Assembly: GCA_946414315.1 (NCBI GenBank)
Contig: CAMKNZ010000001.1
Span: 1-64,000 of the forward strand
DNA length: 64,000 bases
Source: an uncultured Clostridia bacterium
GTDB taxonomy: Bacteria > Bacillota > Clostridia > Christensenellales > Aristaeellaceae
Direction of reading: 5' to 3'
The notes beneath the pieces were generated by a model that worked only from the letters and a program-made list of their open reading frames with translations, did not search any database and was not told the DNA's origin. Shown here piece after piece: positions 1 to 8,115 of the stretch. The translations under genes were made by a program, and so were the position numbers. Within the stretch, counting starts at the first letter, position 1. The number at the start of each line of letters is the position of its first letter.

Positions 1-53
1 CCTGCCGGCCACTGAGCCTGGCAGCGAAGAAACTGGAAAAGCACTGGAGGTGA
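1..53 (+). CDS. amino-acid ABC transporter permease, C-terminal end only
   Basis: Only the last 16 codons and a TGA are inside the window. The visible tail, CRPLSLAAKKLEKHWR, is the kind of basic, amphipathic tail that ends His/Glu/Gln-type ABC permeases. The stop lies 4 bases before the GTG of an ABC ATPase of the polar amino-acid family, which is the usual permease-ATPase-binding protein order. The identification rests mainly on this context; the frame itself is clear from the stop position. Confidence 0.5.
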   Translation, partial: CRPLSLAAKKLEKHWR

Positions 54-57
54 GCAC

Positions 58-819
58 GTGGCGGAAACGGTCCTGAGCATCTCACATCTGACGAAGCGGT
101 TCGAGGATCAGGTCATCCTGGAAGACCTCTCCCTGGAGGTCCGCGAAGGTGAAGTCGTCGTCATTGTCGGCTCCAGCGGATGCGGCAAGAGCACGCTCCT
201 GCGATGTATCAACGCGCTGGAGGATATCCAGGGCGGAGAGATCCGGCTCCGGGGTCAGCTGATCAGACATGACAGCAGGAACCTCCCGGAACTGCGGCAG
301 AAGGTCGGCATGGTCTTCCAGAACTATGAACTCTTCCCTCACCTCACCGTGCTGGACAATATCCTCCTGGCGCCGGTTAAAGCCCAGAAACGATCCCGGC
401 AGGAAGCCCGGGATGAAGCGCTGGCCCTGCTGGAACGCGTCGGACTGAAAGAAAAAGCCGACAGCTGGCCCCGGCAGCTCTCCGGCGGACAGAAACAGCG
501 GGTAGCGATCGTACGGGCGCTGATCATGCACCCGGAGATCCTGCTCTTTGACGAAGTAACAGCCGCCCTCGACCCGGAAATGGTCCGGGAGGTGCTGGAC
601 GTCATCGTAAACCTGGCAGATCAGGGAAAGACGATGCTCATCGTCACCCATGAAATGTCTTTTGCCCGGGCCGTCGCCGACCGGATCATCCTGCTGGATG
701 ACCGTCGGATCCTGGAGGGAAGCGACCCGGAAACCTTCTTCACCGCCCCGAAAACGGAGCAGGCGAAGAAATTCCTCCAGACCTTCGAATTTAACAGAAA
801 AAACAAAGCAGAGGCCTGA
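58..819 (+). CDS. polar amino-acid ABC transporter ATP-binding protein
   Basis: This is a 253-residue cytoplasmic ATPase of the GlnQ/HisP family that powers amino-acid import. Walker A GSSGCGKST is at residues 38-46, the Q-loop at VFQNYELF, the signature LSGGQKQR at 141-148 and Walker B ILLFDE at 161-166, followed by the H-loop in VTHEM. The segment after Walker B reads DEVTAALDPE where the family normally has DEPTSALDPE, a mild deviation. The start is GTG, 8 bases after a GGAGGTGAG ribosome site that also covers the upstream stop. It is followed at 21 bases by a binding protein, so permease, ATPase and binding protein form one operon. The substrate is not readable from the ATPase. Confidence 0.93.
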   Translation: MAETVLSISHLTKRFEDQVILEDLSLEVREGEVVVIVGSSGCGKSTLLRCINALEDIQGGEIRLRGQLIRHDSRNLPELRQKVGMVFQNYELFPHLTVLDNILLAPVKAQKRSRQEARDEALALLERVGLKEKADSWPRQLSGGQKQRVAIVRALIMHPEILLFDEVTAALDPEMVREVLDVIVNLADQGKTMLIVTHEMSFARAVADRIILLDDRRILEGSDPETFFTAPKTEQAKKFLQTFEFNRKNKAEA

Positions 820-840
820 AAGCCCGAAAGGAGAATTCCC

Positions 841-1671
841 ATGAAAAAGATCATTGCCGTTGTAATCGCTCTCGTACTGACCCTGTCCCTCGCTGCCGCC
901 GCTTCCGCGGACGTTGTCTACCGCACCCTGGATGAAATCAAGGCTTCCGGTACCATTAACATCGGCGTCTTCTCAGACAAAAACCCCTTCGGTTATGTGG
1001 ATGAAAACGGCGAATATCAGGGCTATGATGTCTACTTTGCCCGCCGCATCGCCGAGGATCTCGGTGTGGAACTGAACTTCGTTTCCACCGAAGCCGCCAA
1101 CCGCGTGGAATACCTCGAGACCGGCAAAGTCGATATTATCCTGGCCAACTTCACCGTCACCCCCGAACGCGCTGAAAAGGTCGACTTCGCCCTGCCCTAT
1201 ATGAACGTCGCGCTGGGCGTCGTTTCTCCGGACAGCCGGGTCATCACGGATCTGAGTGAACTGACCGCGGACGACCAGGTGATCGTCATCTCCGGCACCA
1301 CGGCCGAGGACTATCTGATCAAGAACAACCCTGAGATCCGGCTCCAGAAGTACGATACCTACGCCAATGCCAAGAACGCACTGGAGAACGGCAACGCTGC
1401 GGCCTGGGCCAACGACAACACCGAAGTCATCGCCTACGCCCTCCAGAATGAAGGCTATACCGTCGGCATCCCCTCCCTGGGCAGCCAGGACACCATTGCT
1501 CCCGCCGTCAGCAAGGGCAATGAAACTCTGCTCAGCTGGATCAACGACGAGATCAAAGCACTGGCCGGTGAGCAGTTTTTCCACAAGGATTATGAAGCAA
1601 CCCTGACCGAGACCTACGGCCTGGACTATGAAGACAGTCTGGTGCTGGAAGGCGGCGGACTGGTCGAATAA
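841..1671 (+). CDS. amino-acid ABC transporter substrate-binding protein
   Basis: This is a secreted or membrane-anchored binding protein of the SBP_bac_3 family, 276 residues. A signal peptide runs MKKIIAVVIALVLTLSLAAA to about residue 23. Lobe 1 shows the family pattern NPFGYVDENGEYQGYDVYFARRI in position (first 18 residues visible to the eye), then ILANFTVTPERAEKVDFALPY; lobe 2 shows VIVISGTTAEDYL and the AWANDNTEVIAYAL acidic switch. No lipobox cysteine is seen. The ribosome site AAAGGAG sits 8 bases before ATG. It is the binding component for the permease and ATPase just upstream. Amino acid or opine-like substrate is inferred from family only. Confidence 0.92.
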   Translation: MKKIIAVVIALVLTLSLAAAASADVVYRTLDEIKASGTINIGVFSDKNPFGYVDENGEYQGYDVYFARRIAEDLGVELNFVSTEAANRVEYLETGKVDIILANFTVTPERAEKVDFALPYMNVALGVVSPDSRVITDLSELTADDQVIVISGTTAEDYLIKNNPEIRLQKYDTYANAKNALENGNAAAWANDNTEVIAYALQNEGYTVGIPSLGSQDTIAPAVSKGNETLLSWINDEIKALAGEQFFHKDYEATLTETYGLDYEDSLVLEGGGLVE

Positions 1672-1687
1672 AAAGGATGATGAAGCA

Positions 1688-2320
1688 ATGAAGCAGATAC
1701 TCGCCTTCGGAGATTCAAACACCTGGGGACTGATCCCGGGTACCGGTGAAAGATATCCGGAACATATCCGCTGGACGGGTATTCTGCGGAAAGCTGTCGC
1801 GCCACATGGATACAGGGTCCTGGAGGACGGCGTCTGCGGAAGGACGACCGTCTTCCGGGACCCTTCCCGTTCCGAACTCCGGGGGCTTGATGCCATTGAC
1901 CGGTACACAGAAACAGACGGCCTTTCAGCGGTCATCCTGATGCTCGGCACCAACGACTGCAAGACTGCCTTCCACGCCTCTCCGGAAGAGATCGGCCGCG
2001 GACTGGAACAGTGCCTGGCCCGGTTTGAAACCCTTGTCCCGCCCGGAAAAATCCTGGTCATCTCACCCCTCCTGCTGGGGCAGCATGTCTGGAAGCCGGA
2101 AAAAGATCCGGCCTTTGGCCGGCAGTCTGTCAGAACCTGCGCCGCTTTGAAGGATGTTTACTCGGCCATCGCGGAAAAAAGAGGCAATGTTTTCCTGGCC
2201 GCCTCCGATCATGCCGTCGTTTCCCATATTGATGAAGAGCATCTGAACGCGGACGGCCATGAACGTCTGGCTGCCGCAATCCTGAACGAACTGATGTCCT
2301 CCGGAATCCTGGACGCCTGA
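1688..2320 (+). CDS. SGNH/GDSL-family hydrolase (esterase or acyl hydrolase)
   Basis: This 210-residue cytoplasmic protein has the four SGNH blocks: block I FGDSNTWG (nucleophile Ser at residue 9), block II around CGRTT, block III MLGTNDCK and block V DEEHLNADGH carrying the Asp and His. The arrangement resembles bacterial arylesterase/acyl-CoA thioesterase-like members. I chose ATG at 1688, with AAAGGATG a few bases upstream; an upstream in-frame GTG would run into the preceding gene. It follows the binding protein by 16 bases and ends at a strong terminator, so it is probably the last gene of the ABC operon, although a functional link to amino-acid import is not obvious. Confidence 0.88.
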   Translation: MKQILAFGDSNTWGLIPGTGERYPEHIRWTGILRKAVAPHGYRVLEDGVCGRTTVFRDPSRSELRGLDAIDRYTETDGLSAVILMLGTNDCKTAFHASPEEIGRGLEQCLARFETLVPPGKILVISPLLLGQHVWKPEKDPAFGRQSVRTCAALKDVYSAIAEKRGNVFLAASDHAVVSHIDEEHLNADGHERLAAAILNELMSSGILDA

Positions 2321-2321
2321 A

Positions 2322-2350
2322 AAGTCCCCTGCTTCTGCAGAGGACTTTTT
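2322..2350 (+). terminator. rho-independent terminator after the SGNH hydrolase
   Basis: The inverted arms AAGTCC-C-CTGC and GCAG-A-GGACTT flank a TTCT loop and run straight into five T residues. This closes the first operon. Confidence 0.85.
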
Positions 2351-2436
2351 CATTTCCAGCGGCGCGGCTTTCTGGTATAATGACTGCATCGTCAGATCCA
2401 TGATACCGGGTATATAATCGCAGGGAGGTGCGTCGC

Positions 2437-3981
2437 ATGAGAAAACGCCGGCTGATCGCTTTGGCCTGTGTGCTGGCCGTGCTGTGCGCAGCCGTTGCCT
2501 TATCCCTTGCCGATGCCGTTTCCGGAGGACCCATTCTGTCAAAGGAACAGCTGAACCAGGCCGGAATGAAGATCGGCGTCAGCACGGGCAGCGCCTCCAT
2601 GCTTATTGCGGAAAAAGAGCTGCCGAATGCTGAGATTGTCTATTACAACGATACCGCATCCGCCTATGAAGCGGTGGCGCAGGGCAAGCTTGACGCATAC
2701 GTCTATGACCGGCGGCAGATGGAACTGGCCATCAGCAGCGGGCGCAGCGGCGTACGACTGCTGGATGAAAACATGGATGAAGGCGTTCCGATCGCCGTCG
2801 GCATCTCTCCGGTAACAGAGATCCCGGATTTCACCGAACGCCTGAATGCTTTCATCCGCGAACTCAAAAACGACGGCACACTGGACGGGATGTTTCAGCG
2901 CTGGGCCGTCGATCAGAATGAGCAGATGCCGGATATCCCTTCCACCGCAGATCCCCAGATCCACCTGACAGTGGCAACTTCCGGCGTTGTGCCTCCTTTC
3001 AGTTATTATAAGGGCGCCGACCTCAACGGATACGACATTGAGCTGGCTTACCGCTTCGCGGCCTGGCTCGGCGCGGATGTGACCTTCAAGGTGTACGACT
3101 ATACCGGGATCGTTCCCGCGGCGGTCTCCGGCGACGTGGACTGCATCATGGCCAACCTGAATATCACCGACGAGCGCAGGGAATCCCTGTCTTTCTCCGA
3201 TGTGCTCTATACGGAGCATGTCGGCATCATGGTCGCCGATACCGCGGCAGCGGCTTCCGGCAGCTTCTGGGACAACCTCAGGGAAAGCTTTACCAAAACC
3301 TTTATCCGTGAAGGCCGCTGGCAGCTGTTCCTCCAGGGGGTCCTGAACACACTGATCATCACGGTCCTGTCCGTCCTGTGCGGCACACTGCTCGGGTTTG
3401 GTGTTTTCATGCTCTGCCGCAACGGAAATCCGGTATCCAACGCGGTGACCCGCTTTGTCACCTGGCTGGTGCAGGGAATGCCGATGGTGGTGCTGCTGAT
3501 GATCCTGTATTACATTGTCTTTGGAAATGTATCCATCAGCGGCATCCTGGTAGCTGTCATCGGTTTCACGCTCACCTTCGCCTCATCGGTCTACAGCCTG
3601 CTGAAGCTCGGCGTCGGCACAGTGGACCGCGGCCAGTATGAAGCGGCCTACGCCCTCGGCTATCCAAACCGCCGTACCTTCTTCCGCGTCATCCTGCCTC
3701 AGGCGCTGCCCCATATACTGCCTGCTTGGAAGGGTGAGATCGTAAACCTCATCAAAGCCACGGCCATCGTCGGCTATATTGCCGTGCAGGACCTGACAAA
3801 GATGGGCGACATTGTCCGCAGCCGGACTTTTGAAGCTTTTTTCCCGCTGATCGCGATCACAGTCATCTATTTCGTCCTGGAAGAACTGATCGGCCTGCTG
3901 ATCAGCCGGATCAGTATCAGTTTCAATCCGAAGCGCCGCTCCCCTGAATCCATTCTGAAAGGGGTGAAAACAGATGATTAA
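2437..3981 (+). CDS. fused amino-acid binding protein-permease with permuted binding lobes
   Basis: This 514-residue protein has a signal/anchor helix (1-26), an extracellular binding region and a His/Glu/Gln-type permease from about residue 275 with the EAA loop EAAYALGYPNRRTFFRVILP near residue 400. The binding region is in unusual order. Residues about 30-155 look like lobe 2 plus the C-terminal end of an SBP_bac_3 protein (GVSTGSAS, GKLDAYVYD, DGTLDGMFQRWAV). Residues about 170-265 look like lobe 1 (PPFSYYKG, LNGYDIELAYRFA, DVDCIMANLNITDERR). I chose ATG 2437 because GGGAGG lies 8 bases before it; GTG 2428 overlaps that site. It overlaps the ATPase gene by 8 bases, giving a two-gene importer. 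Confidence 0.9.
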   Translation: MRKRRLIALACVLAVLCAAVALSLADAVSGGPILSKEQLNQAGMKIGVSTGSASMLIAEKELPNAEIVYYNDTASAYEAVAQGKLDAYVYDRRQMELAISSGRSGVRLLDENMDEGVPIAVGISPVTEIPDFTERLNAFIRELKNDGTLDGMFQRWAVDQNEQMPDIPSTADPQIHLTVATSGVVPPFSYYKGADLNGYDIELAYRFAAWLGADVTFKVYDYTGIVPAAVSGDVDCIMANLNITDERRESLSFSDVLYTEHVGIMVADTAAAASGSFWDNLRESFTKTFIREGRWQLFLQGVLNTLIITVLSVLCGTLLGFGVFMLCRNGNPVSNAVTRFVTWLVQGMPMVVLLMILYYIVFGNVSISGILVAVIGFTLTFASSVYSLLKLGVGTVDRGQYEAAYALGYPNRRTFFRVILPQALPHILPAWKGEIVNLIKATAIVGYIAVQDLTKMGDIVRSRTFEAFFPLIAITVIYFVLEELIGLLISRISISFNPKRRSPESILKGVKTDD

Positions 3982-5062
3982 GATCGAGCATCTGCGAAAA
4001 GAATATCCGAACGCCACCCCGCTGAAGGATGTAAACGCCGTGATCGGAAACGGCGACGTGATCACGGTGATCGGTTCGTCAGGAACAGGCAAAAGCACAC
4101 TCCTGCGCTGCCTCAACCTGCTGGAAACGCCCACCTCAGGCAGGATCTGGCTCGATGAAACGGAGATTACCGATCCGAAATGCGATATCAGCATGATCCG
4201 CCGGAAAATGGGCATGGTCTTCCAGTCCTTCAACCTGTTCGGCCACCAGACCGTCATCGAAAACATCATGCTTCCCCAGATGGATCTGCTGGGAAAGACA
4301 AAGCAGGAAGCCTATGACGAGGGTATGCGCCTGCTGCGCGTGGTCGGCCTTTCAGAGAAAGCCCTGAACTATCCGGACGAGATCTCCGGCGGGCAGAAGC
4401 AGCGGGTCGCCATCGCGCGAACCCTGGCGATGAGTCCGGACGTCATCCTGCTGGATGAGCCCACCAGCGCCCTGGACTCCACCATGGTCGGCGAGGTACA
4501 GGCCGTGATCCGGCAGCTGGCCGGATCCGGCAAGACGATGATGATCACGACCCATGAAATGGCGTTCGCCCGGGCGATCTCCAACCGCGTGTTCTATATG
4601 AACGAAGGCATCATCTATGAGGAAGGCACGCCGGAACAGATCTTTGACCACCCGCAGCGGGAAAACACCCGCCGCTTCATCCGCCGGCTGAAAGTGCTGG
4701 AACTGCTCATTGAAAAGAAAGATCATGATTTCCCGGGGATGAGCGGAGAGATCGATCGGTACTGCGCCAAAAACCAGATCCCGGCAAAACTTTCCTCCCG
4801 GATCCATCTGGCCCTTGAAGAGGCAATCCGCCAGCAGATCCTGCCCGGTCTGGAGAGCCCCCGGATCAGGGCAGTGGTCGAATATGCCGAAGCGGAAGAA
4901 ACCGCAGCTGTCACCGTGTCATGGAACGGCCCGGAGCGGGATATCACCCGAACCGGCGACGAACTGTCCCTTTCCCTGCTGAAGGGGATTGTTTCCGAAA
5001 TGCAGTATACCCGTACAGGCACGGATGATCTTCCCAACATCCTGTCCTTTGAGATCCGGTAA
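3974..5062 (+). CDS. amino-acid ABC transporter ATPase with extra C-terminal GHKL-like domain
   Basis: Residues 1-245 are a complete GlnQ-type ATPase: Walker A GSSGTGKST, Q-loop VFQSFNLFG, signature ISGGQKQR, Walker B ILLDEPTSALD, H-loop TTHEM. Residues about 246-362 are extra and not part of the family. They show RIHLALEEAIRQQI, a beta-rich stretch, then DELSLSLLKGIVSEMQYTR, which resembles the N-box region and last helices of RsbW-type (anti-sigma, GHKL ATPase) domains. The N-box asparagine is absent, so ATP binding there is doubtful. It pairs with the permuted permease by an 8-base overlap. The extra domain could be regulatory; that is inference. Confidence 0.9.
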   Translation: MIKIEHLRKEYPNATPLKDVNAVIGNGDVITVIGSSGTGKSTLLRCLNLLETPTSGRIWLDETEITDPKCDISMIRRKMGMVFQSFNLFGHQTVIENIMLPQMDLLGKTKQEAYDEGMRLLRVVGLSEKALNYPDEISGGQKQRVAIARTLAMSPDVILLDEPTSALDSTMVGEVQAVIRQLAGSGKTMMITTHEMAFARAISNRVFYMNEGIIYEEGTPEQIFDHPQRENTRRFIRRLKVLELLIEKKDHDFPGMSGEIDRYCAKNQIPAKLSSRIHLALEEAIRQQILPGLESPRIRAVVEYAEAEETAAVTVSWNGPERDITRTGDELSLSLLKGIVSEMQYTRTGTDDLPNILSFEIR

Positions 5063-5081
5063 TACGCCGGCAGGTCCTGCT

Positions 5082-5089
5082 AAGGAGGA
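5082..5089 (+). promoter_or_regulatory. ribosome-binding site that fixes a TTG start
   Basis: AAGGAGGA lies 6 bases before TTG 5096. No ATG or GTG follows at a useful distance in the reading frame, so the next gene is read as starting with TTG. Confidence 0.8.
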
Positions 5090-5095
5090 TAGCCC

Positions 5096-6700
5096 TTGTT
5101 CAATATCGATTCATGGATCCGTTTTGTGCTGACGGAACTGTTTGCCGTTGTACTGCTTGCCGTTGTCTTCCGTAAGCCTGTGCTGGAAGAAAAGAAAAAC
5201 GTCTGGCTGAAGATCCTGCTGATCATGCTGGCCATGTATCTGGCACATCTGTTCTATGTGCTGCTGAGTCCCACCTATTTCTTCCGCCGGTTTGCCTTCT
5301 CCACGGAGCGGCTGAACCTGATTCCCTTCAGGGTCCTGTCGGAATGGTTGGCACACCCGCTCAATTTCTTCGGCAATGTGCTGCTGTTCATGCCGATCGG
5401 CTTTTTCGAGGTGCTGCTGCACCCGGCCTATACCCGGAAACAGCAGCTGCTCCGCACCGCTGCTGTTTCAGCCGGCATCTCCCTGTTTGTGGAATGTGCC
5501 CAGATGTTCAACTTCCGGGTTTCCGATGTGGACGATATCATTCTGAATACCATCGGCGGCCTGTCCGGCTGCCTGCTGTGCATGCTGGAGCAGAAGCTCG
5601 GTTTCGACCGGACCCGTGTCGGCCGCGCACTGCTGCCCCGGATTCCCCGTTCCTGGCGCCGTCACATGCATCTGATCCGTTTCTGCGTGATCCTCGTCGT
5701 CACGATGGAAGCGGTCCTGTTCACAGTAAATTATATCGTGACCATTCCGAAACCGAAGGTCCGGGAAAACACAGCCGCGCGGCTGGCGACGGAAGCCCCG
5801 GCCGAACCCGGATCCACGCCCACACCCAACCCCATGCTGACGACGCTTGTCTTCACGACCCCGGAACCGACGCCGGCGCCGAAGGTGTACAACACGGACG
5901 GCCTGGCTCTGGAAGCGCAGAACATCCTGCTGGTCAGGCTTGCGGACGATACCCGGGACGAACAGGCAATCTATGCCGTGGACAGCGATGATCTCATTTA
6001 TCCTGCGTCCACCCTGAAGATGATCACGGCCCTGACCGTGCTGGACGCAGCGGATCCGGACGACTCCGTCCGGGTCGGCACGGAGATCTATATCCCTCCG
6101 CTGGATTGTTCCCGGGCCAGCCTGGAATACGGAATGACCCTGACCGTAAGAGAACTGCTGGAAGGGTTGCTGCTGCCCTCCGGCGCAGACGCCGCCTACG
6201 CCCTGGGCGTGTACTGCGGCCGGAAACTGGAAGGAAACGACAGTCTGTCCTATGAAGACGCCATCGACACTTTCGTCGCGGCCATGAACCGGAAAGCGGC
6301 GGAGATCGGCGCAGCACACACAACCGCAAGGAATGTGGTGGGGCTGGATGACAAGGAGCAGCGCACCACTGCCGAAGATATCCTGAGAATCGCGAAAGTC
6401 TTCCTGGCCAATCCGGTCCTGTCTGAGATCTGCGGCCTGCCTACGGCAAAAATCACCAGCGAGGAAGGAAAGACCATTTCGCTGAAGAACACAAACAAAA
6501 TGCTCCTTGCAAACAGCGGATATTACAACGGAAATGTCGCCGGCGTAAAGACCGGGATGACCACCCGGGCCGGCAACTGTCTCGTTTCCGTTTTTACCGT
6601 TCAGGACGAGCAGTATCTCTGCGTCGTCATGAACAGCAGCTATTACGGAAAGTTCACGGATACCCAGAAGCTCTTTGAAGTCTGCGCTGCCGCGGAATGA
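5096..6700 (+). CDS. VanZ-like membrane domain fused to D-alanyl-D-alanine carboxypeptidase (S11)
   Basis: Residues 1-170 form a VanZ domain: several membrane helices with LNLIPF, NFFGNVLLFMPIGFF and VSDVDDIILNTIGG, the conserved VanZ blocks. A further helix lies near residues 200-220, then a Thr/Pro-rich linker (about 235-265). Residues about 275-534 are a serine D,D-peptidase of the DacA/S11 family: STLK at 305-308 (nucleophile Ser and Lys), SGA at 362-364 where SGN is usual, and KTG at 485-487. The catalytic domain should face the outside and trim peptidoglycan stem peptides. Both halves are recognisable, so this is a real fusion and not a frameshift. TTG start, 33 bases after the ABC ATPase. 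Confidence 0.88.
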   Translation: MFNIDSWIRFVLTELFAVVLLAVVFRKPVLEEKKNVWLKILLIMLAMYLAHLFYVLLSPTYFFRRFAFSTERLNLIPFRVLSEWLAHPLNFFGNVLLFMPIGFFEVLLHPAYTRKQQLLRTAAVSAGISLFVECAQMFNFRVSDVDDIILNTIGGLSGCLLCMLEQKLGFDRTRVGRALLPRIPRSWRRHMHLIRFCVILVVTMEAVLFTVNYIVTIPKPKVRENTAARLATEAPAEPGSTPTPNPMLTTLVFTTPEPTPAPKVYNTDGLALEAQNILLVRLADDTRDEQAIYAVDSDDLIYPASTLKMITALTVLDAADPDDSVRVGTEIYIPPLDCSRASLEYGMTLTVRELLEGLLLPSGADAAYALGVYCGRKLEGNDSLSYEDAIDTFVAAMNRKAAEIGAAHTTARNVVGLDDKEQRTTAEDILRIAKVFLANPVLSEICGLPTAKITSEEGKTISLKNTNKMLLANSGYYNGNVAGVKTGMTTRAGNCLVSVFTVQDEQYLCVVMNSSYYGKFTDTQKLFEVCAAAE

Positions 6701-6724
6701 TCCGGAAGAAAGGAAGAACAATCC

Positions 6725-7546
6725 ATGAAACGAATATTGATCGCCATCCTTGCGTTATCACTGCTGTGCTTTGGCGCTGCCGGCGCAGAAGGAACGCTTC
6801 CCCGGACCCCGGAAGAGATCCGGGCCGGCGGCATGCTGCGGGTCGGCACAGCCGGGGATTATCAGCCGATGTTCTGTCTGGATCCGGAAACAAACACTTA
6901 TGTGGGCTTTGACGCGGAACTGGCGGAAGACCTGGCCGCGTCCCTGGGGGTGGAGATCGAATACGTAAAGACCTCCTGGCCCACCCTGATGGAAGATACC
7001 CTCGCCGGAAAGTTTGACCTGGCAATCTGCGGCATTACGGTAACCGACGCCCGGAAAGAACAGGCGCTGATGTCCGACGGCTATCTCGGCAACGGCAAGA
7101 CGGTCCTGTGCCGGGCGGAAGACGCGGATAAGTACACCAGCCTGGAAGCCATTAACCGGCCGGAGGTTCGGGTGATGGAAAACCCCGGCGGGCTGAATGA
7201 AAAATTCGCCCGGGAAAATCTGCCGGACGCGACCCTGATCATCCACGACGTGAATCAGGAAATCCCCGGACTGGTCGCAGCCGGAGAGGCGGACGTCATG
7301 ATCACGGAAATCCTGGAGGCCGGTTACTATGTCGGCCAGGACGACCGCCTGGCGGCGCCGCTGATCTTCGAACCTTTCACCCACGGCGACCTGGGCGTGC
7401 TGATGCCCAAAGGAAGTGAAGAACTGCTGGCTTATGTGAATCAGTTCCTGGCGGAAGAAGCAGCGTCCGGCCGGATCGGCGAACTCGCTGAGAAGTATAT
7501 CTACCGCTATATCCGGACAGAAGAGGCACTGGAACCCGCGGCATAA
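6725..7546 (+). CDS. amino-acid ABC transporter substrate-binding protein
   Basis: This is a 273-residue SBP_bac_3 protein with signal peptide MKRILIAILALSLLCFGAAG. Lobe 1 shows LRVGTAGDYQPM, YVGFDAELAEDLAASLGVE and FDLAICGITVTDARKEQALM; lobe 2 shows VRVMENPGGLNEKFA and EADVMITEILEAGYY. The sequence DYQPMFCLDP with a downstream GGLN glycine turn is typical of cyclohexadienyl-dehydratase-like binding proteins, though no catalytic role can be claimed. It starts 24 bases after the VanZ-peptidase fusion, behind AAAGGAAG, and no permease follows, so it may feed one of the two importers upstream. Confidence 0.88.
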   Translation: MKRILIAILALSLLCFGAAGAEGTLPRTPEEIRAGGMLRVGTAGDYQPMFCLDPETNTYVGFDAELAEDLAASLGVEIEYVKTSWPTLMEDTLAGKFDLAICGITVTDARKEQALMSDGYLGNGKTVLCRAEDADKYTSLEAINRPEVRVMENPGGLNEKFARENLPDATLIIHDVNQEIPGLVAAGEADVMITEILEAGYYVGQDDRLAAPLIFEPFTHGDLGVLMPKGSEELLAYVNQFLAEEAASGRIGELAEKYIYRYIRTEEALEPAA

Positions 7547-7569
7547 TGATGAAAGGAAAAAGATCCGCC

Positions 7570-8115
7570 ATGTATGAAACCCTGGAAGGCGAACACATCA
7601 TTCTGCGCAAGGCAAAGGAATCGGACTGGCAGTCCATGCTGGCAAACGTCTGGGGCGATGAGGCCGTATACCGGTGGATGCTTTTCCAACCCACCCTGAC
7701 GGAAGCGGAAGCCCGGGACAGATGTGCCAGAAGTATGAATTACCAGAAAGAGAATTACGCCTGGTTCGTTGCCCTGAAGGATACGGACGAAGCGGTCGGC
7801 ATGTGCGCCATCCGGGAGGAAGAACCCGGCTGCTTCGAAGAGTGCGGGATCTGCGTCGGAACAAAGTATCAGGGAAAAGGCTACGGAAAAGAGATCGTCG
7901 CCCTGCTGCTGGACCTGGGCTTCCGGGAACTGGGCGCGGAGACCTTCCGGTACGGATACGACTTTGACAACGTAAAGTCAAAAAAGCTGGCCGAATCCTT
8001 CGGCTTCCGTTATGACCGTTCCTATGAGCTGACCCGCCCCTGGGACGGCACGGTCAAAAAAATAGATTCCTGTCTCCTGACGAGGGAGGAATACATGGGA
8101 GGCAGGCAGGTATGA
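7570..8115 (+). CDS. GNAT-family N-acetyltransferase
   Basis: This 181-residue acetyltransferase of the RimJ/RimL-like type has the N-terminal LEGEHIILRKAKESDW segment, and the acetyl-CoA loop KYQGKGYGKEIVALLL (the Q/R-x-x-G-x-G/A pattern). A following strand reads FRYGYDFDNVKSKKLAESFGF. The ATG at 7570 follows AAAGGAAAAA at a fitting distance. An earlier ATG at 7546 overlaps the upstream stop codon and would add eight residues. The acceptor substrate is unknown. It overlaps the next gene by four bases (ATGA). Confidence 0.85.
   Translation: MYETLEGEHIILRKAKESDWQSMLANVWGDEAVYRWMLFQPTLTEAEARDRCARSMNYQKENYAWFVALKDTDEAVGMCAIREEEPGCFEECGICVGTKYQGKGYGKEIVALLLDLGFRELGAETFRYGYDFDNVKSKKLAESFGFRYDRSYELTRPWDGTVKKIDSCLLTREEYMGGRQV

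Noticed and set aside
5096-6700. A van-type glycopeptide resistance cluster
   Set aside because: VanZ and carboxypeptidase domains occur, but there are no ligase, VanH, VanX or VanRS genes. The fusion stands alone.
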